A DNA stretch of 64,000 nt from Pseudomaricurvus alcaniphilus (GCF_011440395.1 NZ_JAAOIX010000001.1:248001-312000); one strand, 5' to 3'; numbered from the stretch's first letter, positions 46,612 through 56,144 are shown. Made by a program: numbers and translations. The notes: generated by a model from the letters alone, not told the origin.

Positions 46612-47019
46612 CTCTACCTCCACTGTGTCGTCTTATCAGAATAAGGAGACACCTCACGGAGCCTCTCCCCATGCCACCGGGCACTGGTGTTCCAGCCCGG
46701 ACACCTCACCTACCACGGTTTCGGTTGGTTGAGTTAATAGTATTCCTCCGGCTCCGGTATCCCAAGCGATTTTAAATACCTATTCGGTAGTACTCGGTAA
46801 ACGACGAGACTGCCAATTAATCGCTGTGGGCCGTGGGCAGGCCTAGCAGTATTTCATGCCAGCCACCGGTCGGCTTCTCGTTTACGCATTGGCCTATATC
46901 GTGAGCGATCACTACAACTGGTCGGCACTATCAATCATTCACGGCCGAACGATAAAAGCCGACAGGGTACGTCCAACCAATCAATAAAATTCTGACTAAT
47001 GATGATTTATATCTCTCGA
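46612..47019. other. Gene-free region
   Basis: About 410 bases between the methyltransferase start and the end of the HEAT-repeat gene. No gene, RNA or clear repeat recognised. It contains the methyltransferase promoter; the part from 46620 to 46740 is GC-rich and could be a relic of a mobile element, but no family could be named. Confidence 0.35.
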
Positions 47020-48075
47020 TTATTCTTTTTTCAGTCCATTCATTAACTGGTTTAACAAAGTATCCCATCTCTTTATTGTGATTTTCGACCCGGAAAATAA
47101 AAATATTGAGCAAACATCTTCATCTTCTTTCAAAATTTTCAGAAGTATTTCGGCAGAATATTTTCCGGATTTCGTCCTGACACTTAATTTAATCTCTTCA
47201 TTAACATTTGCGCTTTCAACCGAATCCATAACCAGCTTTGCATCAATAGATAACGCAAAAGTTGACTGAGCCAACTCAAGGAATGGACCCAGATCGTCTA
47301 AATCAAACTCGCCAGATGTTTCGTAGGCGAAATCTGCTTCAATGAGTCCCGATGTTTGCATACTGCTACACTTGCTAACCTTGCCTATTGAGCATTTCTT
47401 ATACGCCTTTTTGGCTATGCTTCTAACGTAGCTATCTTTATCTTTTGTAAACGGTAGAATTAAAGCCGCAGCATCTACTCCTCCGACTTCTCCAAGAGCT
47501 TCTATAACCTCAGCCCCAAAATCTTTTTGATCCAATAAATCGACCAGGATAGGAATGGCCTTCTGTTGTTGAATTCGAGCAATCCCCCTGGGAAGAAAAT
47601 GTCTTGCTTCTCCGTAATTCGCATTGGTAGCTAGCTTCACCAAATCATCTGTATGTTCAGGCTCACATATACGAGCCAATACTCCGCCGATGCCTATTTG
47701 AACTGCTTTATCTTGCTCAGAGATAAACAGTCTAATTAGAGGGTTCACAACCATTTTACTCAATTCAGGCTTGTTTAGAGCTTTTAAAATTCCTTCGCGC
47801 GTTCGCCTTGGATATGGCAACTGAAAATGTCTGAGGAGCATAGGTACAATTGGTAAAATATCATAACCTTCTTGATCCAGGTCCCAAACAGATTCTACCT
47901 TATAGCCTTTCGCATTGAGCTCATCGACCAATGGTTTTGACTTCTCCTTCACCATTCTCGCAAACTTTCTGATCTCTAATCGTTTCCTCGCAACCAACTC
48001 CCAATTTTCAGACGGCACTACCCCTTCTTGCCTAATCTCCTCGATAATTGTATTTAACTCATCTATTTCGTTCAT
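47020..48075 (-). CDS. HEAT-repeat-like hypothetical protein
   Basis: 351-aa protein not recognised as a known family. An acidic helical N-terminus (NEIDELNTIIEEIRQEG) is followed by helical repeats (about residues 85-230: PLIRLFISEQDKAVQIGIGGVLARI, ALGEVGGVDAAALILPF, DKDSYVRSIAKKAYKK) of the HEAT/PBS-lyase type, and a C-terminal beta-rich part. Such repeats bind proteins. Base composition is more AT-rich than the flanks, suggesting transfer. Possibly linked with the two small genes upstream. Confidence 0.75.
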   Translation of the reverse strand: MNEIDELNTIIEEIRQEGVVPSENWELVARKRLEIRKFARMVKEKSKPLVDELNAKGYKVESVWDLDQEGYDILPIVPMLLRHFQLPYPRRTREGILKALNKPELSKMVVNPLIRLFISEQDKAVQIGIGGVLARICEPEHTDDLVKLATNANYGEARHFLPRGIARIQQQKAIPILVDLLDQKDFGAEVIEALGEVGGVDAAALILPFTKDKDSYVRSIAKKAYKKCSIGKVSKCSSMQTSGLIEADFAYETSGEFDLDDLGPFLELAQSTFALSIDAKLVMDSVESANVNEEIKLSVRTKSGKYSAEILLKILKEDEDVCSIFLFSGSKITIKRWDTLLNQLMNGLKKE

Positions 48076-48087
48076 ACTATTAGATAA

Positions 48088-48456
48088 TCATTTAGAAAAG
48101 TTTGGAGGCGCTACCGTTGTGGGAATTGCCTTTATAACTATAGCGCCGCTGCAAATTGCTCGATTTAGCGGCTCCGTAAGCCTAGTGGCCTCAACACTGC
48201 CATTAAAACCGCTCGTTTCTCTAACGTACAATTCTACCTGCAGCATATTGCCTTGAGCGTAGGCTACGTAGCCCCTCAATTGTCTACTATAAGATAGTTT
48301 AGCCCTGTTCTTTGCTTCGGAAAGCGTACCTACGTTGGTGTTCATCTCATCAGGAAGACTATTTAGACCGTGCACTACAATTAATTCAGAAGGCCTTTTT
48401 CCAATATTATGAGCAGATCGAATCACTTCAGATGCATCAATTAACCACACATGCAT
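48088..48456 (-). CDS. Hypothetical protein, 122 aa
   Basis: Unrecognised. Starts MHVWLIDASEVIRSAHNIGKRP and overlaps the end of the upstream secreted protein gene by 20 bases, with AGAGATAAGAA ahead of the ATG. No signal peptide, membrane segment or known motif seen. Ends 12 bases before the HEAT-like gene, so the three probably form one transcript. Confidence 0.6.
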   Translation of the reverse strand: MHVWLIDASEVIRSAHNIGKRPSELIVVHGLNSLPDEMNTNVGTLSEAKNRAKLSYSRQLRGYVAYAQGNMLQVELYVRETSGFNGSVEATRLTEPLNRAICSGAIVIKAIPTTVAPPNFSK

Positions 48457-48907
48457 TTCTTATCTCTACCATCTTATCCACCAATATTTGTTGCTCTGAT
48501 ATATCGAGGTCTTTTCTCCTGGCAGCGAACATGGGTTTGAGGATGAACAATGTGTACTCAGAATAGGAACTATACACTGGCCGGTTTTCGACAAGGCATT
48601 TACATGACTTTTCGTCACCGGTAACCATCATACAGTCAATAGAAAAAATCTGTGATAAAAGGGAAATGCTTGGAAAAATACCAGCTTTATCCAATTCCTT
48701 CTCTACGTTGTACCGCTTAGCCCGCAGTTGCTCCAGCGTCAAAGGGATTCCATTATTACCTGAACGACCACTGAGTTCATCGAAGTAAACGGAACCATCG
48801 GACGCAGCAGAAACAAATTTATCCCACTCATCTTTGTTGGGTTCAGCCTCAGCCAAAAGCTTTTGTGCAATTAGCAAACTACAGAGCAGGAAGAACGCAA
48901 GCCTCAT
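48437..48907 (-). CDS. Secreted hypothetical protein, 156 aa
   Basis: Unrecognised. A clear signal peptide (MRLAFFLLCSLLIAQKLLAEA, cut about residue 19-21) is followed by a helical domain with two cysteine groups, one reading CKCL, which could form disulfides in the periplasm. Heads the AT-rich three-gene run with the 122-aa and HEAT-like proteins. Confidence 0.65.
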   Translation of the reverse strand: MRLAFFLLCSLLIAQKLLAEAEPNKDEWDKFVSAASDGSVYFDELSGRSGNNGIPLTLEQLRAKRYNVEKELDKAGIFPSISLLSQIFSIDCMMVTGDEKSCKCLVENRPVYSSYSEYTLFILKPMFAARRKDLDISEQQILVDKMVEIRNACVVN

Positions 48908-49076
48908 GACATCCCTCAGGGTTTAGAGTTCTGAGAGCATATTACAGAAGATTACAACGGTAGACGACGGAAACTGAAATCTTCGCTGCCTGGGCAAAAC
49001 CTGCAACAGACCTGCAACAGATTTTTCGGCGAAAGAGATGAATAATTGCGGAGTTGACGTAACTCTTTGATTTATA

Positions 49077-49164
49077 TGGTGCCCGAGGCCGGGGTCGAAC
49101 CGGCACGACTGCAATAGTCGGGAGATTTTAAGTCTCCTGTGTCTACCAATTCCACCACCCGGGC
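49077..49164 (-). tRNA. tRNA-Leu (anticodon TAA)
   Basis: 88 bases including the coded CCA. Acceptor GCCCGGG/CTCGGGC-type ends, loop CTTAAAA with anticodon TAA at 49130-49128, a long variable arm as expected for leucine, and GGTTCGACCCC in the T arm. It follows pgsA and tRNA-Cys on the same strand, as leuZ does in E. coli. Confidence 0.95.
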
Positions 49165-49293
49165 ATATATTGAGGGTATTTTAAAGTTGGCAATGGTGGG
49201 GACCAACTGGTTTTAACAGTGCTGGGCACTGGGTCCTTTCGTCACTTTCGCTTGAAGGAGCCGACAACCTGCCAGGGGCAAGTCATCAAAAGA

Positions 49294-49368
49294 TGGAGGC
49301 GCGGGTCGGAATCGAACCGGCGTACACGGAGTTGCAGTCCGCTGCATGACCACTCTGCCACCGCGCCT
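49294..49368 (-). tRNA. tRNA-Cys (anticodon GCA)
   Basis: 75 bases including CCA. Acceptor AGGCGCG/CGCGCCT, loop CTGCAAC with anticodon GCA, T arm GGTTCGATTCC. It lies between pgsA and tRNA-Leu, as cysT does in E. coli; the tRNA-Gly that precedes it there is not found in the 129 bases up to pgsA. Confidence 0.95.
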
Positions 49369-49497
49369 ATGTTTTACAAAAACTGTTTTACCAAAACTGT
49401 TTCACCAAGGTAGACCTTGCTAAAACGCGCTTCACCCTGTGGGTTAAGCCGGACCGCATTGTACGGAAACCACCTTTAGAGTCAAGGACTTAATGCA

Positions 49498-50052
49498 CTA
49501 TTCCTCCGCCATAAGTTCGGGCCAAGCGGCGCGCAAATAAATAATCATGGACCAGAGGGTCAGGCCGGCGGCCACATAGAGGGTGACGTAGCCCAGCAGC
49601 TTCCAGGTGGGGAACTGGTTGGGATCAAAAGTCAGCAACAGGATGATGGCAATCATCTGCAAGGTGGTTTTGATTTTACCGATATAGGAGACCGCCACAC
49701 TGGCGCGTTTGCCCAGTTCGGCCATCCATTCCCGCAGGGCCGAGATAACGATTTCCCGGCCGATGATCACCGCCGCCGGAACCGCCATCCAGGCACTGGC
49801 GTGGACACCCACCAGCAACACTAACGCTACCCCGACCATGAGCTTATCCGCCACCGGATCGAGGAAGGCGCCAAAGGCCGTGGACTGGTCGTAACGGCGC
49901 GCCACGTAGCCATCCAGCCAGTCGGTGAGTGCGGCGATGCTAAAAACCAACCCTGCGGCGGGATAGCTCCAGCTGAACGGCAAATAAAACACGATCACCA
50001 GCAAGGGGATCAGGGTAATGCGAAACAGGGTCAAGCGGTTGGCTAAAGTCAT
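49498..50052 (-). CDS. pgsA: CDP-diacylglycerol-glycerol-3-phosphate 3-phosphatidyltransferase
   Basis: Inner-membrane enzyme making phosphatidylglycerol phosphate from CDP-diacylglycerol and glycerol 3-phosphate. The CDP-alcohol phosphotransferase motif is complete: [27 protein letters not shown] (positions of D-G-AR-G-D-D). ATG 50052 gives 184 aa, the usual length; a GTG seven codons upstream (50073) is the alternative. Downstream of uvrC, as in most gammaproteobacteria. Confidence 0.95.
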   Translation of the reverse strand: MTLANRLTLFRITLIPLLVIVFYLPFSWSYPAAGLVFSIAALTDWLDGYVARRYDQSTAFGAFLDPVADKLMVGVALVLLVGVHASAWMAVPAAVIIGREIVISALREWMAELGKRASVAVSYIGKIKTTLQMIAIILLLTFDPNQFPTWKLLGYVTLYVAAGLTLWSMIIYLRAAWPELMAEE

Positions 50053-50141
50053 AACTCGTTTGTTCGCCAACACAATGGTTGGTTGCCGGTCCTTTGGTTA
50101 ATCTTTGTTCAATGAGGGAAGCCCCCGCGCGGCTCTCGAAG

Positions 50142-52004
50142 TTACTCGGTGTTGAGGGCACTGTAAATATCTTCGGCGGTTTTTTTGCTGATCAAGGGCA
50201 CTTTTGCCAAGTCTGCCACACTGGCCTGGCGAATTTCCTGTAAACCACCGAAATGGCGCAGCAGTTCCCGGCGGCGCTTGGCCCCCACCCCCGGGATATC
50301 CTCCAGCCGCGACGTGCGCCGGGTCTTGTCACGGCGGTTCTTGTGGCCGGTGATGGCAAAGCGGTGGGATTCATCCCGTATGTGCTGGATCAGGTGCAGC
50401 GCCGGTGAATCCCCGGAGAGGGTCATTTCACCCTGCCGGTCGGGCAGGATCAGGGTTTCAAAGCCGGCCTTGCGGGTGGTGCCCTTGGCGACACCGATGG
50501 TCAAGACGTCGTTGACCGCCAGTTCCGCCAGCACTTCTTCGGCCCGGCGCAACTGGCCCTTGCCGCCGTCGATGAGGAGGATATCCGGCAAGACGCCCTC
50601 ACCTTTCTGCAGGCGCGTGTAACGCCGGCGGATGGCCTGCTCCAGCGCGGCGTAGTCATCACCGCCGGTGACGCCATCGATATTGAAGCGCCGGTAATCG
50701 CTTTTCAGGGGGCCGCTGGTATCAAACACCACGCAGGAGGCCACCGTGGACTCGCCGTGGCTGTGGCTGATATCAAAACATTCCAGCCGCTCCGGCAGGC
50801 TGCTGAGGTTGAGCACCTCCTGCAGCGCCTCAAAGCGTTGCAGGGTGTTCTGCTTGCTGCTCAGCTGGGCGGACAGGTTCTCATGGGCGGCTTTTTGCGC
50901 CAGCTGCATCCACTGCAGGCGCTGGCCGCGCAATTCGGTTTGGAACAGCAGGCGCCGGCCGGACTGCTGTTCGATGGCCTCGCCAAGGGCCTCGAGCCCG
51001 GGCACCGCATCGCTGAGCAGGATCAGACGCGGCATGGACCGCTCGCGATGGTTGAGGTAATACTGGGACAGGAATGCCTCCAGCAGTTCCGCGCTGTCCT
51101 CACTCCAGTTCTGGCTAATACCCGACTTGGGGTAATGGCTCTTGCTGCCGAGAATCCGCCCCTGGCGGATATAGAGGATATGCACACAGGCCATACCGCC
51201 CTGCTGCTGCAGGGCGATCACGTCCACATCGGCGGTGCCGCCCTCGATGATTTGCTGGGCCTGGACCCGCTTCAGGGCGGCGATCTGGTCGCGGTACCCT
51301 GCCGCCTGTTCAAACTCCAGCTGCCCCGCTGCCGCTTCCATCAAGTCTGCCAGCTCCTTCACCAGGGTATCGCTCTTACCCGCCAGGAACATTTCCGCGT
51401 GGCGGATATCAGCGGCGTAGTCCTCCCTGCTGATCAGCCCCACACAGGGCGCCGTACAGCGATTGATTTGATGTTGCAGGCAGGGGCGCGTGCGGTTGTT
51501 GAAGACGCTGTCTTCACACTGGCGCAGGCGGAATGTTTTCTGCAAAAACGAGAGGCTGGATTTCACCGCACCGACATTGGGGAATGGGCCAAAATAACGC
51601 ACCCCCTTGCGCTTGACCCCGCGGTGCATGGCCAGGCGGGGAAACTCGTCGCCGCTGGTAAACATGATGTAGGGGTAGGATTTATCATCCCGCAGGAGGA
51701 TGTTGTAGGGTGGCCGCTGTTGCTTGATCAGGTTTTGTTCGAGCAGCAGGGCCTCGGTTTCGGTGGCTGTGATAGTGACGTCGACCCGCGCAATACGGCT
51801 CACCAAAGCCCGGGTCTTGGGCGCGAGGCCGCCGCTCTGGAAATAACTGCCCAGCCGGCTTTTCAGGTTTTTGGCTTTGCCGACGTAGAGGATCTTGCCG
51901 TCGGCGGCGTACATCTGGTAGATCCCGCTCTGGGTCGAGACCTGTTTTAGAAAGCCTTTGGCGTCGAAGGGTTGGGCGGATGGATCGGGGCTGGGTAATG
52001 ACAT
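50142..52004 (-). CDS. uvrC: Excinuclease ABC subunit C
   Basis: Nuclease making both cuts around DNA lesions bound by UvrB in nucleotide excision repair. 620 aa. Domains in order: GIY-YIG (GIYQMYAADGKILYVGKAKNLKSRL, about 27-51), cysteine group, UVR domain (LEFEQAAGYRDQIAAL, about 212-227), RNase H-like domain (ECFDISHSHGESTVASCVVF, near 400), and two C-terminal helix-hairpin-helix motifs (LEDIPGVGAKRRRELL and LAKVPLISKKTAEDIY). Downstream of the gacA-type gene. Confidence 0.97.
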   Translation of the reverse strand: MSLPSPDPSAQPFDAKGFLKQVSTQSGIYQMYAADGKILYVGKAKNLKSRLGSYFQSGGLAPKTRALVSRIARVDVTITATETEALLLEQNLIKQQRPPYNILLRDDKSYPYIMFTSGDEFPRLAMHRGVKRKGVRYFGPFPNVGAVKSSLSFLQKTFRLRQCEDSVFNNRTRPCLQHQINRCTAPCVGLISREDYAADIRHAEMFLAGKSDTLVKELADLMEAAAGQLEFEQAAGYRDQIAALKRVQAQQIIEGGTADVDVIALQQQGGMACVHILYIRQGRILGSKSHYPKSGISQNWSEDSAELLEAFLSQYYLNHRERSMPRLILLSDAVPGLEALGEAIEQQSGRRLLFQTELRGQRLQWMQLAQKAAHENLSAQLSSKQNTLQRFEALQEVLNLSSLPERLECFDISHSHGESTVASCVVFDTSGPLKSDYRRFNIDGVTGGDDYAALEQAIRRRYTRLQKGEGVLPDILLIDGGKGQLRRAEEVLAELAVNDVLTIGVAKGTTRKAGFETLILPDRQGEMTLSGDSPALHLIQHIRDESHRFAITGHKNRRDKTRRTSRLEDIPGVGAKRRRELLRHFGGLQEIRQASVADLAKVPLISKKTAEDIYSALNTE

Positions 52005-52034
52005 GACGGGTACAACGGTCTCTCGAGAACTATC

Positions 52035-52076
52035 CTATAATCGCGAAGCGCGGGCCTATAAACGCGAAGCGCGGGC
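52035..52076 (+). repeat. Tandem duplication of 21 bp
   Basis: Two adjoining 21-base units, each CTATAA(T/A) followed by CGCGAAGCGCGGGC, differing at one base. They lie just upstream of the uvrC start, between it and the regulator gene, and each holds a short GCG/CGC palindrome. Possible effect on uvrC expression. Confidence 0.7.
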
Positions 52077-52177
52077 TCTGGCGGCAATCATCACTGGCAG
52101 CAACCGCTTGGCAAGAGGCCGGCAGCGATTGACCTGGCCTTGTTCAGGCTGCTGCGACAAGTGCCGGCCCACTGCTA

Positions 52178-52831
52178 CTACAATATGTTTTCTATATCGA
52201 GGATATTGTGCTTCACCGCCAGCAGAGTCAACTCCACATCGCTGTTGATATCCAGCTTCTCGAAGATGCGATAGCGGTAGCTGTTTACTGTCTTCGGACT
52301 GACGCAAAAGGTGTCGGCGATCTCCTGGGCTTTCTTGCCGTTGGAGATCAGCATGGCAGTTTGCAGCTCTCGCTCGGAGAGCTTTTCGAAGGGTGACTTG
52401 TCGCTCTTGTTGCCGTTAAAGCTTCTCAATGCCATCTGCTGGGCAATCTTGCTGCTTACATAGAGATTGCCCTCATGTACCGTGCGAATTGCCTTGATCA
52501 TTTCATCGAGGCCGGCGCCCTTGGTCACATAGCCAACGGCCCCCGCCTGCAGCAGCCGATTCGGGAACATGTCATCGTCACAGGCGGTCACCGCAATAAC
52601 CTTGACATGGTTGTCGGCCAGGTTGAGCTTTTTGGTGGCCTCAATGCCGCCAATGCCGGGCATTTTGACGTCCATCAACACCACATCGGGCTTCAGCGTG
52701 CGGGTCATCTTCACCGCCTCCTCGCCACAGGTCGCGTCGCCGACTACGTTAAAACCATCGACGGCGGAGAGCATATGCACCAACCCCGTACGCACCAGGT
52801 CGTGATCGTCTACTATCAGAATTTTTATCAA
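52178..52831 (-). CDS. uvrY: Two-component response regulator, GacA/UvrY type
   Basis: 217-aa NarL-family regulator: receiver domain (ILIVDDHDLVRTG at the N-terminus, phospho-acceptor Asp in VVLMDVKMPG near 54, Lys in VTKGAG near 104) and LuxR-type helix-turn-helix (LSERELQTAML ... IADTFCVSPKTVNSYRYRIFEKL). The TTG start at 52831 matches the known N-terminus of UvrY/GacA (MI-VLLVDDH) and follows GAGGGTGTG; the frame stays open to 52936. With BarA/GacS it controls small RNAs acting on CsrA/RsmA. Confidence 0.93.
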   Translation of the reverse strand: MIKILIVDDHDLVRTGLVHMLSAVDGFNVVGDATCGEEAVKMTRTLKPDVVLMDVKMPGIGGIEATKKLNLADNHVKVIAVTACDDDMFPNRLLQAGAVGYVTKGAGLDEMIKAIRTVHEGNLYVSSKIAQQMALRSFNGNKSDKSPFEKLSERELQTAMLISNGKKAQEIADTFCVSPKTVNSYRYRIFEKLDINSDVELTLLAVKHNILDIENIL

Positions 52832-52932
52832 GTAACACACCCTCTTGTGCAGGGCAGAAAAACCGGTGTTCAGCGACTCCCTGTGCCGACACCAACTTAC
52901 TGACTGTAAAACCGTAAAGCCCTTAACTGCCG

Positions 52933-53565
52933 TCACTGTTTGTCGATGCGCGGATCAACAATGCGACGAAACGTCAGGTTAATTCTTCCAGACGCAATTC
53001 TACTCGATTTAGGCAGGCAATGACTCCAAAAACTTTGTGTCGTACCGGACATTAACAACAGCGATCCGTGCGTTAACTCCAGATTCACCGGCGCCTCCTG
53101 CTTTTGAAAACGATGTTTGAGGCTGAAGCGGCGGCTCACCCCCAGGCTGAGGGAGGCAATCAACGGGTTGCGACCGAGCTCCGGCTCGTCGTCACTGTGC
53201 CAGGCGACACTGTCCTTACCGTCGCGGTAAAAATTGGCCAGCACTGAATTAAACTGGCTGTTGAACTCCTCGCTCAAGCGCTGCCTGAGAGCGGCCAGTT
53301 CAGCGGTCCAGGGATTTAATGTTAGCTGATGTCCGGAGTACTGGTAGTGGCAGCCGGGATCCCCATACCAGGCATTCAACCGCGGAATCGGTACCATCCT
53401 GCCATGGATGCGCAGTTGTGACTGCTCCCAGTTGAGGGTTTCCTTAAAAACCTGAAACAATTGGTCCGCTTGCTCCCGCGCCAACCAGTGCGGGTGCAGG
53501 GTTAAAAACCCCTGGCGCAAGGGAAACTCAAGGGGTGCATCTGCTTCAAACAGTGATTTTTGCAT
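52933..53565 (-). CDS. AlkB-like 2-oxoglutarate/Fe(II) dioxygenase
   Basis: 210-aa member of the AlkB family (ALKBH2/3-like size), which removes alkyl groups from DNA or RNA bases. Metal ligands: His and Asp in WHSDDE (about residue 123) and His in WSHCLPK (about 182); 2-oxoglutarate-binding Arg in RINLTFR. NAWYGDPGCHYQYSG is the typical nucleotide-lid segment. Stands beside the uvrY-uvrC repair genes. Confidence 0.9.
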   Translation of the reverse strand: MQKSLFEADAPLEFPLRQGFLTLHPHWLAREQADQLFQVFKETLNWEQSQLRIHGRMVPIPRLNAWYGDPGCHYQYSGHQLTLNPWTAELAALRQRLSEEFNSQFNSVLANFYRDGKDSVAWHSDDEPELGRNPLIASLSLGVSRRFSLKHRFQKQEAPVNLELTHGSLLLMSGTTQSFWSHCLPKSSRIASGRINLTFRRIVDPRIDKQ

Positions 53566-53812
53566 TATATTGTGCGCTGTGCGTGCACGCTCTTTTATGC
53601 GCTCTATCCCTTACTATAAATACTACCGTGTCCGAACGCCACCGACCTTGGTGGTATAGACAAGGCCCCACCCGTGGTACAGCGCCTTCACGCCATGGCC
53701 TGATTGTGCCAGCAATTTATTATAATAATTTTTCACTGCTGCAGAATTCAATCCCGGCAAGGATGGCAACTAATCAGCTTTTGACATAATTTATTTCTGC
53801 AAGAACGCCAGC

Positions 53813-54886
53813 CTAGGAGCCCACCACGCTGGGCTCGATCACCAGCTTGACCCCGTAACGGGCCTGAATATCGGTTTGAATCCTGGCCGCCAGTTCCAGC
53901 ACGTCGCGGCCACTGCCGCGACCCGGATTGATCAATACCAGAGCCTGCTTGTCGTGCACCCCGACCGGGCCGAGTCGATAACCGCGCCAACCGGCGTGGT
54001 CGATCAACCAGCCAGCGGCAAGCTTGACCCGGGCGCCGTCGTCCAGCGGATACCCCACCAGGCCCGGGTAGCGGCCTTTCAGCTCTTCGTAAGCGGCCCG
54101 ATCTACCACCGGGTTTTGGAAGAAACTGCCGGCGTTGGGCACCTCGCTGGGATCGGGCAGCTTGCTGCGCCGGATGGCACACACCGCAGCAAAAATCTGC
54201 TCGGGGTGCTCAGCTTTACTGCCGTGATCTTCGAAATACTGCTGCAGGGCCGGGTATTCGCACACCAGCCGCGGCTTCTTGGCCAGCTTAAGGGTGACTG
54301 AGGTGATGATGTAGCGGCCCTGCAAGCCCTGCTTGAAGATACTGTCGCGGTAGCCAAAGTGGCAGGCATCGCGATCAAAAGTCACCTCCACACCACTGCT
54401 GATCTCCAGCGCCGACAGTTCGGCGAAGACCTGCTGCAGCTCGACCCCGTAGGCGCCGATATTCTGGATCGGCGCGGCACCGACATTGCCGGGAATCAGG
54501 GCCAGGTTTTCCAGCCCGCAATAGCCCGCTTGCAGGCAGTGTTCTACCAGCTGGTGCCAGTTTTCACCGGCCCCGACCCGGAGCCAGACAAAGTCTTCGT
54601 CTTCGCGCACCAGCTCACGGCCGTGAATGCCGATGCGGATAACCAGGCCGGCAAAGTCAGCGGCCAGGATCAGGTTGCTGCCACCGCCCAAAGGCAGAAT
54701 TGGCGGCGGCGAGGCGGACTGGCGGTGCTCTGCGCGCCACCACTTGAGCAGTGCCTGCAATTCCGCCACCGAACCCGCGGTGGCCATAAAATCCGCTTTT
54801 GCCGCCACCCCCATGGTGTTGAGGAAATTGAGGCTGGCGTGCGGCAACAGCGACACCGGGGGCGGGGCGGAATCCGGCGGCATCAA
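53813..54886 (-). CDS. murB: UDP-N-acetylenolpyruvoylglucosamine reductase
   Basis: FAD-dependent, NADPH-using reductase that makes UDP-MurNAc in peptidoglycan synthesis. 357 aa, E. coli (type I) size. Seen: LPLGGGSNLILAADFAG near residue 70, ALIPGNVGAAPIQNIGAYG near 125, the catalytic NAGSFFQNPVV near 237, and the C-terminal LVIEPSVVG. Its stop is 3' of the PTPase-kdsB-lpxK run, with a 4-base overlap with the PTPase gene. Confidence 0.96.
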   Translation of the reverse strand: MMPPDSAPPPVSLLPHASLNFLNTMGVAAKADFMATAGSVAELQALLKWWRAEHRQSASPPPILPLGGGSNLILAADFAGLVIRIGIHGRELVREDEDFVWLRVGAGENWHQLVEHCLQAGYCGLENLALIPGNVGAAPIQNIGAYGVELQQVFAELSALEISSGVEVTFDRDACHFGYRDSIFKQGLQGRYIITSVTLKLAKKPRLVCEYPALQQYFEDHGSKAEHPEQIFAAVCAIRRSKLPDPSEVPNAGSFFQNPVVDRAAYEELKGRYPGLVGYPLDDGARVKLAAGWLIDHAGWRGYRLGPVGVHDKQALVLINPGRGSGRDVLELAARIQTDIQARYGVKLVIEPSVVGS

Positions 54887-55368
54887 CCCTGCCCCAGCTG
54901 GTGACGGCGAATATGCTGCAGCAGGCCGTCGGAGGCCGCTTCTATCAGGTCAACCACCAGCTGGAAGCCATCCTCGCCGCCGTAATAGGGGTCCGGCACC
55001 TCGCGGTAGCCGGAGTCGGCAGCAAACGTCAAAAACAGGTCCAGCACCCCGGGGTAAGCGGGCGGCGCCATGCGCCGCAAATCGGCGAGGTTGGCGGCGT
55101 CCATGGCCAGCATATAGTCGCAGCTGTGGAAATCCCGACTGCTCACCTGGCTGGCGCGCAGATGAGACAGGTCGATGCCCCGCTCCAGCGCCACCCGCAC
55201 ACTGCGCTCATCGGGTGGATCGCCCACATGCCAGCCGCCGGTGCCGCCAGAGCGCACCTGGATATGCCCGCTCAAACCCGCCTGCTCCACCTTGGCGGCG
55301 AACAAACCGTGGGCGGTGGGCGAGCGACAGATATTGCCCAGGCACACAAACATCACATTAACGCTCAC
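54883..55368 (-). CDS. Low-molecular-weight protein-tyrosine phosphatase
   Basis: 161-aa phosphatase with the active-site loop VCLGNICRSPTA (Cys nucleophile near residue 10) and the general-acid segment DPYYGGEDGF near 130. Lies between kdsB and murB as in Pseudomonas. In other bacteria relatives (Wzb, Ptp) act on capsule kinases; here no kinase is near, so its target is unknown. Confidence 0.92.
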   Translation of the reverse strand: MSVNVMFVCLGNICRSPTAHGLFAAKVEQAGLSGHIQVRSGGTGGWHVGDPPDERSVRVALERGIDLSHLRASQVSSRDFHSCDYMLAMDAANLADLRRMAPPAYPGVLDLFLTFAADSGYREVPDPYYGGEDGFQLVVDLIEAASDGLLQHIRRHQLGQG

Positions 55369-55382
55369 GAATGAACCTCGAC

Positions 55383-56144
55383 TCAGGCTGATTGCAGAAT
55401 TTTGCGCACCCGCTCCAGATCGGCGGCGGTATCAACGCCGCCGGGCACATCGGCTACGGCCTGTTGCACGTGAATACCGTGGCCATTCCAGAGCACCCGC
55501 AATTGCTCCAGGCACTCCAGCGCTTCCAGCGGCGCCAGCGGCCAGGTAACAAACTGGTTGAGGAGACTGACCCGATAGGCGTAGATACCAATATGGCGCT
55601 GGAACATGGGTGAATCAGGCAGCTGCTCCCGGCTTTTGGCAAACGGGTCCCGGGGCCAGGGCATGGGGGCGCGGCTGAAATAGAGCGCCATACCGTTGCA
55701 GTCGGTAACCACCTTCACCACATTGGGGCTGAGAAAATCTTCGCTACTGCGAATGGGCTCGCAGAGGGTGGCCACGCTGGCGGCCGAATAATTGGCCAGG
55801 TTGGTCGCCACTTGCTCGATCACCGCCGGCGGGATCAGTGGCTCATCGCCCTGCACATTGACCACTATGTCATCAGCGGCGAGCCCATAGGTGGCGGCAA
55901 CTTCCTGCAAGCGGTCGGTGCCGGACTCGTGCTGGGCGGAGGTCATGCAGACGTTGCCACCAAAACCCAATACCACTTCTTCGATGCGGGTATCGTCGGT
56001 GGCCACAACCACCCGCTCGGCGCTGCTCTTGCTAGCCTGTTCGTAGACCCATTGAATCATGGGTTTGCCAGCAATATCTTTCAGTGGTTTGGCGGGCAGG
56101 CGGGAGGACGCGTAACGGGCGGGAATAACAACGGTAAATTTCAT
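55383..56144 (-). CDS. kdsB: 3-deoxy-manno-octulosonate cytidylyltransferase
   Basis: Makes CMP-Kdo for lipopolysaccharide. 253 aa from an ATG that overlaps the lpxK stop (TAATG); the frame is open upstream but is the lpxK gene in another frame. Seen: [33 protein letters not shown] at the N-terminus, [11 protein letters not shown] near 97 and the RHIGIYAYR block. Same order lpxK-kdsB as in pseudomonads. Confidence 0.96.
   Translation of the reverse strand: MKFTVVIPARYASSRLPAKPLKDIAGKPMIQWVYEQASKSSAERVVVATDDTRIEEVVLGFGGNVCMTSAQHESGTDRLQEVAATYGLAADDIVVNVQGDEPLIPPAVIEQVATNLANYSAASVATLCEPIRSSEDFLSPNVVKVVTDCNGMALYFSRAPMPWPRDPFAKSREQLPDSPMFQRHIGIYAYRVSLLNQFVTWPLAPLEALECLEQLRVLWNGHGIHVQQAVADVPGGVDTAADLERVRKILQSA

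Noticed and set aside
46620-46740. Group II intron or transposase relic
   Set aside because: No domain V-like hairpin or reverse-transcriptase/transposase fragment could be recognised.
34749-49076. Integrated island with att sites at tRNA-Leu
   Set aside because: No integrase gene and no second copy of the tRNA 3' end was found by eye to the left; accessory nature is likely but tRNA integration is not supported.
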